64,000 nt of DNA, taken from positions 6,324,001-6,388,000 of the forward strand of contig BSBM01001024.1 in NCBI GenBank assembly GCA_027924585.1, given 5' to 3'. The notes under the pieces are model-generated. The model was not told the origin of the DNA, ran no database searches, and was given only the letters and a program-made list of their open reading frames with translations. Source of the stretch: Larix kaempferi. Taxonomy: Eukaryota > Streptophyta > Pinopsida > Pinales > Pinaceae. A program made the position numbers and the translations under genes. How positions within the stretch are numbered: the first letter of the stretch is position 1; every line of letters starts with the position of its first letter. Positions 47,897-59,103 of the stretch are shown here, in pieces.

Positions 47897-48550
47897 TGTG
47901 AAATTCTAAGTCACAGCAGATCATAGAGCTAAGAATACCTCACAGTGAAAGAATGAGCAGAAAAGGTGAATTACAGTGAAAACTGCAGTGAAAAGAGCAA
48001 TAAAATTAATCAGAAATTGGAACTCAGATGGAAGCTGAAATGTTTAACGGTATCTAGTAATCAGTATATTCCACAAAAATGTTTCAATATAGAGAATTCG
48101 AATATCCTAGGAGAATTTGAGTCTTAGTCTGTGTAGCATAGGAATTGTCACCACTGGAGTGCTCAGGAAGTCCCAAACTCAACTCAACTGAACCAAAAAT
48201 TAGTTAATTGAAGACATATTCAGTTAACTGACCAAGGAGGGCGCATTAGTGAGTTCTGCATGCAAAGTAGGTGAAAAAGGGTGCATTATATCACAATCAC
48301 TGGTATCGGAGCTAAAACCCCCAGTAGTGTTCAGGAACTCAGGTGGATTCAACTAGAACACATAGTTGGATCCTAAAATGTAGGGAAATGAATCTGGTGG
48401 GCCTAAAATCATGCATGCAGGGCACATTAGGTGGCTAATGGGTCCTAGATGACATATGCACACCACTAGGGGGAAAATGACATCATCAACTAGTAGGAAA
48501 AATAAAATAATGCTAAGTAGGACAATGATGGAGTATTGATTATCCTAACA
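47897..48550 (-). repeat. Copia E LTR
   Basis: 654 bp with TGT and ACA ends. A PBS-like TGGTATCGGAGCT on the plus strand at 48301-48313 follows a TCACA end at 48295. This gives an alternative reading in which 47897-48295 (TGTGAAAT to ATATCACA) is a plus-strand LTR. Confidence 0.55.
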
Positions 48551-48759
48551 CCTCCCCTTAATCCAAACTTGGACATCTTGGGCCCTGGTTACTGAGACCA
48601 AAGGTCACCCAGACAATCAAATAAATGATAAAAACAATAACTGTCCATGAAACAAGGAAATGGGGAAAACACCCCCTCAAAAATAGGACAGCAGGGAGCT
48701 AAAACATCTTTCACACCAAGTAGAGAAGTAAAATCTCTTTTGAGTGAAAGACTTTGTAA

Positions 48760-49800
48760 AAATGTAATAAATATGATCCTATGTATGATAGTAATGTAAG
48801 AGTCGGATTTGGATTTGGATATGTATTTGCTCCTCTGATGTACCTCCCACTACGTCAACGATATATTTTCCAAAGCAAGTCTTTTAGAAACCATCTTTGC
48901 TACTGGAGCGAATGGCTCATTGTAGTCCAAATCATGAACCTTTGAGTACCCTTTGTCAACCAACCAAGCTTTGTACTTGGTTGTAGATCCATCATGGCAA
49001 GTCTCTTTGAAATATTTTGGATCAGACCCCCATCATGTAGCACCTCTTTGAGAGAAGTGGATCTGTATGACATAGTGCAAGGCTTGCATCTCAATACTGA
49101 GTTTTGGTTCTTCTATGGTCATATGTATCCATAGCTATGTTCCCATTAGCTTCAAGGACTTTGTGAGCCCATATTGGCCTTGGCCATGGATTGGGAGCAG
49201 GTGCTGGATCTAGATCTGCTTGAACTTCATACTCAACATTAATATTTTGGTCCTCATCTTCGGAGTATGAAACTGGATCATTAGAAGAGACATCATTATG
49301 ATCTTCATCAAATGCAAATGGAGTAGGCAGAGAGTACGACAAAAAGTGGGAGAATTCATATGATCTTGAGGCATGGTTTGCAACCCCTTTCGTTATTAGC
49401 TTCCTAGATGATATCTTTGCAATCTCAACTGTGTCAGGTCCAAAAATAACTTTATTCGGTGAACTTGTGTGTGTCACTTATAAACAGATAACAAGTTTGT
49501 TGTCAAAGAAGGCACATACATAACATTTTAAACTTTCCATGCTCCAGTTGTATTGTTCCCTTCCCTTCAGTAGAGATCTTTGAATTATCTCCCATTTTGA
49601 TATGTTTATGCTCGAAAAATCCTTGCATCGATAGTAGGGATTCTCCCCAATGAATAGTCCCAATTAGATCATTCACTGTTTGGTATGGGGAATCCGTCCG
49701 GTTAACAGTCCGACTACCGTAGGTCAGTTTGTTTAAATTATGTACCGGTTGCGGCCCGACCCACCCTTTATATTTTATGTTTAAAGTATGATTATGCAAG
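48760..49800 (-). pseudogene. Copia E polyprotein remnants
   Basis: On the minus strand, 48985-48860 reads TTKYKAWLVDKGYSKVHDLDY followed by EPFAPVAKM, the first RT motif of copia elements. The 49477-49091 frame holds the integrase-RT linker, ending PWPRPIWAHKVLEANGN. The 49799-49503 frame ends near GDNSKISTEGKGTIQLEHGKF, the stretch between protease and GAG-pre-integrase. The integrase core is absent between them, and RT is truncated early. Stops and frameshifts occur throughout. The element is dead and strongly deleted. Confidence 0.7.
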
Positions 49801-50475
49801 TGCTTATAATCTAACTAATGCATTTAACTTATAATTGACAGGCAGAATCCTCACAAGTGATGCATAGGTTCTTACCTCCTGTCTTACCACTTCTGCCTAC
49901 TCAATTATCTAATCCTACCCTAAACTAACTAATCTATCCTTGCAAGGAGCGAGTTTAATAAGAGTAATAATCTGAGAATGCTTATGCAAATCTAACAGAT
50001 AGCTATTGGGATAAAGTAGGCACACCCATAGTAGAAAATTACAAAGATAGCTTTGATTACAATTAAATCAATTTATTACTCTGATATCACATAGACATTT
50101 TTCTAGATAAGTAAAATCATTCATCACCATTGATATAATTCAACAAAGTTAGAAAGATCTCATAGCATGAGCATGAAAAAAAGAAGAAATAATTCTGATC
50201 TATTAGTTACAACATTCCACGCAAAAAATCTTTGCAAGCTTTTCCTAGCAAATAGGTCCTTCTCATAAGCAGAAAAATAACTCTCTTACAAAATGTATCC
50301 AGTCTCTATTTCACCAGCAAAATTCTTTTCTCTAGTACCCTTACCCCTCTATTTATACTACAAGAGAATTTGTCTTTACATAACTACTCACTTCACCTAC
50401 CCCTGACCTTTGGGTTTCCAGAATTTGTCTTTTGTGTTTGCACATCAAAAAATAGACAATTAATTACAAATTAAA
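49801..50475 (-). promoter_or_regulatory. TATA-containing leader or LTR-like region
   Basis: A good TATA box on the minus strand (GTATAAATAGAGGGG, about 50360-50346) is followed by about 500 bp without long ORFs. Upstream lies the unassigned broken ORF at 51060-50476. The arrangement (ORF end, TATA box, leader) is what a 3' LTR or the intergenic promoter of a retroelement would look like, but I found no matching second copy or clear LTR ends. Confidence 0.35.
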
Positions 50476-51060
50476 TTAAATTTCTGGTGGGACCTCCAAA
50501 CTGGAAATATAATTGTCCCACAAGTCCGTTTCTTGAAATATTATATTACATTGTAAGGGTTCTAATAAATTTAAAGAAATATCATGAGTGGATAACTCTT
50601 TTCCCACATTTATTACTCCCCTATGAGTCATTCTATAATTTTCTTCCAAAACATAAGCATTTATAGATGCTTGTCCTATGTGCTGTTGGAGGTCTTCTTC
50701 ATTCAGTACATCCATCTTCATTATGTACTCCAACTCTTCCTTTAGGCAACTTTTCAATTATGCTATGCGTTGGTCCTGGATGGGTAACTCGTACATATCC
50801 TGGGCAATTTGTATATGGCATCTCTCATGCAGTTGAAAAATATTCTTGTACATTTCTTCACACTTTGTGATAGATTTCGGCAATTCTGCTTGTATTGTTC
50901 TGGATGCCTTTCTGCAACTATCCAAAAGAGCTATACCAAGATTGAGCTCTGCATATGATTTGTTCGGTAAATAATTTGGAAAATCTGGATGTTCTCTTTT
51001 CTAGCCGATCAACTTTTTTTTATTTTGGGAAACGTAGTGTTCAATTTATGTCTGACAGCG
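50476..51060 (-). pseudogene. Unassigned broken coding stretch
   Basis: One minus frame stays protein-like for about 190 codons with only two internal stops (TAG at about 51003, TAA at about 50757), each one change from a sense codon. Segments include YVSQNKKKLIG, NKSYAELNLGIALLDSCRKA, then after the second stop LKSCLKEELEYIMKMDVLNE, and finally a C-terminus SLEVPPEI with TAA. The composition is helical and acidic, without zinc knuckle, protease or RT motifs. I do not recognise it. It could be a gene fragment captured by a retroelement, an accessory ORF of an LTR element, or part of a host pseudogene. It is joined at 51078 to the duplicated LINE segment. Confidence 0.45.
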
Positions 51061-51080
51061 AAGGCGCCTGCAGAAATCTC

Positions 51081-51296
51081 CTATCTAGAGCCTCGTGCAA
51101 ATGATCCTAAGTGGCTTCCACTTGTGTCTCCACCAATGTTATGAGATGCTTTTGTGATAGTGGCCTCGGCCGCCAGGCTGTTCACTATCAAATAAACTAA
51201 TGTCACAACACTAGGTAGTGATGTGAAAATATGTTCCACTAACAAATGGTCATCAAAATAGTCTGCCAGAGGAAGGTAGCGACCATCTCCTTCCAT
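51081..51296 (-). pseudogene. LINE ORF1 5' fragment (copy 1)
   Basis: The 71-codon frame MEGDGRYLPLADYFDDHLLV to SFARGSR is nearly identical to 59103-58888. The stop TAG follows immediately. The rest of this ORF1 is absent because the duplicated segment ends at 51078. Function would be that of a LINE RNA-binding protein N-terminus; here it is a fragment. Confidence 0.6.
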
Positions 51297-52259
51297 CTTG
51301 GAAAAGAAAGCTATGGTTTTAAAGAAACCTACAATTATGAAGAAGTCCTAAGTCCGAAAATCCTTCCCCCACTTCCACGCTGCTGAAACCCTTTCCCCCA
51401 AACTATATTAATAAATATTACAATTCACACATTTTAAAATAAACATATATATATTAACTAACATAAATTTGTATTTAAATTATTAAAGAAAAAACATATT
51501 GCCTAACTTTATTATCCATAAAATATTTAACAATTTAAAAAACTTTAAAACAAAAAAATAAGTTCCTTCCACAAACAACTTTCCTCTTTGCAATAACCTT
51601 TTTTTTCACAAAGAAAAACCTATAGCATTAAATAGTATATGTAAATACAATAGTTTCTAGACCAAGTAAAAACATAGATAACCAGACAACATAACCAATC
51701 CAATAAATCCCAGATACATAGTACAACAGTACCCGTAAAATCCATAAACCCAAAGTGTCATCGACCCATTAAGAAAACAAATCCATCCATGCATATCATC
51801 GCATGGAGAAACTTAGCAACCAGTCCCCATATATCAAATGTTTGAAGACAAAAAGATACAATGCATTTATAACAATCATTGTATCCTGTAAAACTATACT
51901 ACTAGAAATGTTGCAGACAAACAAATATAGTGTAATCAGTTTCAAAGATGATGTGATATGATAAAAATAGAGGCAACAAAGACTCCAATCATCCTCTAAA
52001 ATAATCCGGCTACCCTACCCAAGATCGAACCCACAAGAAGAACTCCAGTCTGGATGTCACAAAACCAACATCAATGAGATAATTGATAAATCTCATGACC
52101 AAAGGCAGCTATCCATTTGATCATAAACATGCTAAAAAATTAAGGCCACTAGTAATCCATATATATATAAATGGAAAACAAAAATAAATTATGAGCAAAA
52201 GATCTCCAATCTGTCCTCTGAAATAAACTGACAATTATCCCACATCTCACTAAAAATGA

Positions 52260-54046
52260 AACCATTATGTGCTATAAGTGCATGCTCAAGAGCTTGTCCG
52301 CTTCCTCACTAAAATCCCTATATATGTGGATCAAGGAGATATCCATAAATTCATCCATCAATGTTTTTGTGCTAGCCATCCATGAAGCGAGATGGCGAAC
52401 CCAAATCAAGCATTTCTTAGATTCCCATAATATAATTACTCTAGAATCCCCAACAATCTGAATATTATCAATAAGGAGATTCCTAGCAAAATAAGAAAGC
52501 ATCCATAATGCTAATAGCTCACCCCTTGTGTTAGAACCCTCTCCACGATGCATCCAAATCTTGTAATGCTTAGCTCTTTCAATCCACAAAATGGCTCTTG
52601 CTCCACATTTACGAACAACCTCTTGTGAGGCTTCGTAAAAAAAACCTCCGCATCTGTCCACATCCATAGAGGGAGCACTATGGACATGTGCAGTCTTGGT
52701 TCATGACAAGTCCACAACTTTGAAAAATTCCTTGAACGCAACATCCCTTTACTACATATAACCGCGGCACTGAACTTTAAGCCTTCAGAAATTAAATGGT
52801 TTCTTTCCTTCCACATTTCCCAGCATATATAACAAGGGAGTTCAATGCATAATGGGGCAAGCTTAAACCAATTTAATAGACAAGAAGATAGAGAAAATCC
52901 TTCCCAGGTCACAACTATGTTGCAATCCCGTAAGACATGTGACCAAACCTGCTTTATAAAAGGGCTTGAAACAAGCAACTGTATCACTGAAACCGTTTCA
53001 GAACAACACAATTAACATATATTGGGACTAAACGCCTCCACTTTAAGTAAGTTATCCCATGTTGAGATGCGATCTTCTAATGAGAGACAAATGAAAAGTT
53101 TAATCTTTAGTGGAACTCTCCATTTCTAGCTCTTGCGGAACCACCACTTGTCCTCCACCAAGGCCTCATATATTAAAGATTGATATGCCAATTTTGCACT
53201 TATATCACCTCCCTGATTGTTCCAGGACCATTTTAAAGAATCCTCTAGCTTGGATAACTGGATGTTTCCATGTTGAATCCCAACAATATGAGGTCCAATC
53301 TTAACCCATAGTACCATAAGGACCAAGTTGTGAGGCCTTAATCCAATCATGGGATCTCCTATAAACCTCGATGTCCACAACAATACGGTTCAATGCATAA
53401 TAACCCTTTTCCCTAGGAAAGGCCATTAAGGCACTTGATAACAAAAAATTGACAGGACCCCCAATAATTGGATCTTCCCCCACACAAATAGATCTACCAC
53501 AGCCTAGAAACCATGCCAACCATTCTCCCATAACCGAGAAGGATCCCACAAGACAATTCTATATATTAGGAATGCCTTTAATATGCTTATCATGTAACCT
53601 AATCCATTGAGAAGTGGAAAGTCCCTTAAGATATTTAGATTTCAAAACCCTACTCCATAAGTTGTCCACAAAAAGAGGTTTCCAAAGGCCTTTCACAGAT
53701 AAAGCCTTCGCAAATAAAACGATTTCTTTAATGCCCAACCACCCATGGATTTCAGACGTGCCAAACAATCCCAACAAACCAGGTGAAACTTTTGCTTGTC
53801 ACTCTTTCCAGACCAAAGAAAATTGAAAATATTCCTCCGAAAACATGATAGAATAGATTTCAGAATCTTACACAGAGCCAACCAATAAACATATAGGTTC
53901 TCCAATACCAATTCGGCTAGTATTAATCTTCCTCCAATAGATAACCAACGCTAGCACCAACGATTTATTCTTTTATAAAAAAAATTCAGCAACCACTGCC
54001 AGTCTCCAACAGAGTAGCTATTTGGCTTAATAAAGCATCCCAAGTA
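52260..54046 (-). pseudogene. LINE ORF2 3' half: RT end, zf-RVT, RNase H (copy 1)
   Basis: On the minus strand from 54046: RWLSIGGRLILAELVLENL, then NFLWSGKSDKQKFHLVCWD and SMGGWALKK (typical post-RT region), then VLKSKYLKGLSTSQWIRLHDK, then GGDISAKLAYQSLIYE (zf-RVT, about 53210-53150). RNase H lies at 52667-52272 with NTRGELLALWMLSYFA, IQIVGDSRVIILW and EEADKLLSMHL. Frameshifts separate the parts and the catalytic RT core is absent. It ends in a 3' UTR. It retains 548 bp that the second copy has lost. Confidence 0.82.
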
Positions 54047-56912
54047 AAAAATGAGTCCTTTTTTTTTAATTAGTTCATCTTACCATGTTCTCCTTTCGTT
54101 GTAGTAATCTCTCTGGTTCCATATTTGGAACCATGGCTCTGATGCCATATGTAAGACGCAAGTAAAAAATTACAAAGTTTAACAATAAATCCACGTTTAC
54201 TTCGTTTTCACAATGTTTCATATTTTTGTTTTGTTTCTGTTTTCATTTCTAGTTTTGTTTAAATTTTGGCTGTAAAAAAAAACATAACATTTACAGTTTG
54301 AAACAAATATATATTTACTAATTATCTGTTTGTCACATTTACTATTTTGCAGGTTCAATAGTCATATATGTACATGTTCCTATTTACAATAAATTTACAT
54401 AAATTTCATTAACATCATAACCTGAAATAGTAAAATTTATAGGGTAGAATTGAATTTTATACCTATATAAAAATACCTCAAACTAGCTAGTAGATTCCCC
54501 TTTAGTTTTGTTGCTGCTCACTTTTGTTCCCTGCTTGATGTATGTCCTGCAGTAGCCTGCAACCAAAAGCTTTTCCCCAAACCTTATGAAACTCAACCAA
54601 CCAAAACAAGTATGCCACCCTGCCAACTAGCGAGGTCTCGCCGACCACCTAGCTCCAAAGGTACCCTTTGGACCCCCGAGCCCAAACCGAGTACCAGTCA
54701 ACCAGCTAGATCCCTCTATGAATCCCTCAACAAGAACTCCTTTGTAAAATTCTCTCTGCTATGGAAACTTCACCCCAAAATATCCTAAGGTAAAGATCCC
54801 TTCTTCTCCTCCTCTTCTCCACCTTATTCCCCCTTTGCTGACTCTTCTCCTCCACCATTAATACCATATCCCTAACATAAATCCCTCAACCCCCATGTAA
54901 ATCCTCGAGCCTTCAACTTTGACTCTAATTAATCATTAAATATTATAAATAATTGTTGTGTAATAAATGCATGGGTTGGTTCATATGTATTTTATTATTA
55001 TACATTTCAACCGTAATAAATTATAATTTACCGTCTTGGACTTGTAACTCAAGTTTCACAATTATAATTACTAAATCTTTTTTATTATTATTTAATTAAC
55101 TCACATATAATTCAACACTTCTTTAAAAATGACATATTGTATTATTTAGAATCTTACACCATGGTTCTAAACAACTACGACATAATTATAATAAATTAGT
55201 AATATATATAAATTAAACATTTTCCCTATATTTCAATTAATTAATTATTATCGTTTGATATTCAATTGGTATTACCCTTCCAAATTTAATATTATTCTTA
55301 CTAACATTACAATCCCTTTTAACATTTTAACCTTTAGTTTTTTACTAATCAACTCATTAACATTCAATTAAACATTACTAACCAATTGCATTATTTACTA
55401 CTTAAGTTAACCGTAACTTGTTTATTAATCAACACTAATTAATCATTAATGGACAATAATCAATCATTAATCAACATTATTAACCTTAATCGACAATAAT
55501 CAACATTAATCTACATTATTAGCATTAATCATCACTATTAACTTTAATCGACATTATTAACATTGATCAACAATAATTAGTTATTAATCGACAATAATTA
55601 ACATTATTATTCAGCAATATTTGACACAATTTATAAATATGTAGGCGAGTTATGTAAGCGTAGCTACTGCTTACATACCTCGCGTAAGTACACTAACAGT
55701 AATAAATCAAAAACATCAATCATAATCACGAAGCTTATTGTTCACTGACACATGCTTAACACAGTTTGCAAGGTACAGTCTTTTACCTAACTGCATCTTA
55801 TTAAGTTACGACAATTCATACATTACTCAGTTACTACACATAATTCATAATCAATTAAGTTACTATTGACTGATGCATTCTTAACATAATTTGACTGTTG
55901 GATCATTCACTTAATCACACAAAATTAACCGACGAACAATAATACCAGTTAAAAAGTTACGATACATGACTCTGTAAGGTCCTCAGCATACACAGTTAAT
56001 CCAGTCTTCCCTCCTAACATCATGGTACACCTATCTATCCACTCTGTCTATCTAGTTCAGAACTAACTTCCACATCCTATCCTTTCCTCTGCTGGACTAC
56101 CTTGAAGTGTCAAGACATGACCGACTCAAGCTAGAACCCATAAGCGGAAGTGTCGACTACATCAACCAAGCTTCCCCAATAGGCAACCACAAGTCATCAT
56201 CACACAGCTTGGGGAGCGCATTGTAGCACCGCCCTCCCATGACTCTGGGTTTCGGGGATAAACGGTGGGTAAAGCCTCCACCCCCCTAATGGAATAAGGG
56301 ACTATGTCTACCCGGCATAATAACTGCGTTACATCTGTACTCAGTTTGTCATCGTATAACCAATCTGGGCCGTTGTGTTTCCTGAAACCCTACCCCACCC
56401 ATGTCATAACATACATCATAATAATAATCATGCGAAAGTAAATAATGCTTCACTCGCATACCATTTATCTTTCGAAGTCCATGTCCCGTAGGCTCTCCCA
56501 CCTCGTAGGATCCAACTATTACGTAGCCCTTTAACCTATAAGTTAGTCTCTGACATACAGTCTAGAATATCGTGCATAAATCCTCAACATGTACACATAC
56601 ATTTCATCATAACATAACAACAATAAATTCATTTATTCGCCATGCACCTAGCATAACATTCATGTATTCAACATATAACTGTAACTGTATCCACGTACCG
56701 ATCATTCAGTAACTTGCATATATAATTAACACATGATACATATCTAAACATGACTACCAATCATAATACTAACATCACACATACACATATATATATCGGA
56801 AAAATAATAGAACCATATGTCCACAGTGTCGTCAAACCGACGAAGTCTCACAATCAAACAAATACAACATGTAATAGTAGTTCAGGTAGTGATGTCAAAA
56901 CGGGGCGTTACA
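54047..56912 (-). mobile_element. Gypsy-type long LTR with primer site and gag start, truncated
   Basis: The minus-strand LTR spans 56912-54150 (TGTAACGCCCCG at its start, TTACA at its end), 2763 bp. It is followed by TGGCATCAGAGC (54147-54136), a tRNA-Met-type primer site, and an ATG frame MVPNMEPERLLQRKENMVR that ends after 19 codons. Sequence stops at 54047 against the LINE duplicate. The rest of the element is lost. It interrupts LINE sequence. Confidence 0.65.
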
Positions 56913-57174
56913 CTGACTGAATGGAAAAAAAAATAATTGGTTGTAAGCACCGGTTCCAACCCATAACTAAGCTCCCTGAATGCCCACAAGAATCAATAAA
57001 TTGAAAATCCCAACCTCACAGTATTTTTTGTAGTTCGTTCTCCAATTGTGACCCCTTGCTCATCGCCTTTTTAAATAACAACACATTTGGCTTCTCAACC
57101 TCCACAAATCTCTTTAGGGCCAGTTTATTGGCTTGATCCCCTAGTCCCTGAACATTAATGGAGATGAGCTTCAT
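56913..57174 (-). pseudogene. LINE ORF2 start: endonuclease N-terminus
   Basis: From ATG 57174: MKLISINVQGLGDQANKLAL, then FVEVEKPNVLLFKKAM. This is the start of an L1-type endonuclease (motif I with Asn present; the usual QET of motif II is replaced by FKK). TGA interrupts near 57016. Reading continues as GWDFQFIDSCGHSGSLVMGW until the gypsy LTR edge at 56912. The rest of endonuclease and RT of this LINE is not in the window. Confidence 0.7.
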
Positions 57175-57199
57175 GGGGGAACCTCTGCAGGGGTTTTGC

Positions 57200-59103
57200 T
57201 TGCTCTAATTACCCCTGGTATAGATTTTTGTCAATCTTCATTTATTTTTCTAACAACTTTCTCATAGGCATGTCAAAGTGCCAACTTCCTATCGACCATT
57301 CACCCACTCGGATCGACAAAACTATCAACCCACATCTCACACGTTTGGCCAAATTGTGACTCGATCCAACTTCCCGAGGCTTGAGGTCGTAGTGACCCCT
57401 TGAAAGAACTCCCTAGTGAGATTGGAAGGAGGAGGAACCCGTCGGTAGGGGAGTAGGCAAAAAAGGCTTGGGAAAATCCTCAAGAATTTTGTGAAAAGTA
57501 GGTTCCCTCAAACTACTAACCCTAGATTTTATATCCAAATCGGTGGAAGAAATGTCAACCACATGATCAATAGGGGCCTTAATACCATCCTTTAAAATGA
57601 CATGTTACCCAGGAATTATCTCAGTAGAAAGGGATTGATAGAACTTACCATAAGGAGTGCTCGATACATCACCAATGTACATCTTCCTCTAAAGTTCAAT
57701 TGGAGGGGGAATGATCCGTTCATTAGAGTTGGTGCCTCCCTCGACTCCTCCTGTTGCGTTGACCTTGATATTTTGATCAAATGAATGGAGATATGGCCAA
57801 CCTTAATATCGCTTTGTGCACAACCGTCTTGTCAATCCTCATTGTGATCTATCTTTTCGACTTGAAACTCCAAAAGGAAAACCAACAACTCAACAACTCC
57901 CATCTTCTATGACTTAGAGATTTGGGTGGATATTTTTTGCTAAATATTCGTAATGAAAATTTTATAGAAATCAACCGCTATATGGCCATACTCATGACAT
58001 ATTGAACACCAAAATGGAACATTGGTGTAATAAAGTATCTGAACATAACTTCGAGGTCCCGAAACTAATTCTACCGACTTATACAATCCCTTCAAAATAT
58101 CCAACTTGACCAGAACTCTAGCCACAAATCATGTTCCATAGGACAAAAAGCTATCGTCAACTAAAATTGTATTCCCAATTTAGTTCCCAATGGTTCAAAT
58201 CGCTTGCTGTGACCAGTACTCCATCGAGAGTCTTGGTAACTTGACCCAAACTGGGGTACTCTCCAACCTCTTAAAGGATACATCAAATAAAGGATGCCAT
58301 GACTTTAATGATAGAAAGAAAGAGTATAAGAACTAGATCCCTTTAATATTGATTGAGCATCATCTTTCGAGCCGAAAATAAAACTGCACCATCCCTTCAC
58401 CAGGCTATGAAATACTGGGCAGTAGCCCAACATAGGGCTCCAAAACTTGCAAACCCACGATCCGAGAAGGTCCACGAACACTCTTCTTCCTGCAAATTTT
58501 CCAACCAATGTTGTGTCCGATAAATTGAAGATCTGTTCCAGTTGCACACCTCTACCCACCACCATAGAAATACCTTTGCCTCTATTTTTTATAACTTTCG
58601 ACGTTTCTTCTAGCTATGATTTTTTGTGTTGTTTTCGGTCCCTTCATGTGGTTGTGCTTCTTTGAAGAGTGTTCCTACAATTTCTTCAACTATTTTCTCA
58701 GATATATTATTTCTTTACTCGCAACATTCAGTGGAACAAGGGTCAGTCTTCGCATCTATAACTTAACCAACTCCAATCCCTTGTCAACTTCACTGAGTAA
58801 TGAATCATTAATGTCCTCATTCTCTAGGTGATTCGTGGCAAAGCGTACAATACTCTGCCGCTCTCTAGTACAATCACACTTATCCTCCTATCTAGAGCCT
58901 CGTGCAAATGATCCTAAGTGGCTTCCACTTGTGTCTCCACCAACGTTATGAGATGCTTTTGTGATAGTGGCCTCGGCCGTTAGGCTGTTCACTATCAAAT
59001 CAACTAATGTCACAACACTAGGTGGTGATGTGAAAATATGTTCCACTAACAAATGGTCATCAAAATAGTCTACCAGAGGAAGGTAGCGTTCATCTCCTTC
59101 CAT
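57200..59103 (-). pseudogene. LINE ORF1 (DUF4283 and zinc knuckle), degenerate
   Basis: Starts at ATG 59103 (MEGDERYLPLVDYFDDHLLV). After a stop at about 58888, coding continues with many stops. The 58565-58305 frame is DUF4283-like (LVGKFAGRRVFVDLLGSWVC, SLVKGWCSFIFGSKDDA). The 58125-57940 frame carries ARVLVKLDILKGLYKSVEL and the knuckle-like CSICHEYGHIAVD, whose last Cys is lost. Further broken sequence leads to the ORF2 start at 57174. The ORF1 family differs from that at 61871-62918, so two LINE families are juxtaposed. Confidence 0.65.

Larger units (their letters stand above)
47897..49800 (-). mobile_element. Copia E fragment
   Basis: The LTR (47897-48550) reads TGTTAGGATAATC at its minus-strand start and ends TTTCACA. 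The purine tract TTAAGGGGAGG abuts it at 48561-48551. Beyond it are minus-strand copia segments: the RT start, the integrase-RT linker and the protease-side region. Integrase and most of RT and RNase H are missing. It interrupts LTR3 after CGAGGAA. Confidence 0.65.
51078..54046 (-). repeat. Segmental duplication, copy 1 (LINE 3' half plus next LINE 5' end)
   Basis: Aligns with 58885-61297 with only scattered differences. Contents on the minus strand: RT and RNase H of one LINE, its 3' UTR and A8 tail (about 51608-51601), an AT-rich spacer, then the 5' UTR and first about 70 codons of another LINE ORF1. Flanks differ at both ends. Confidence 0.88.
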
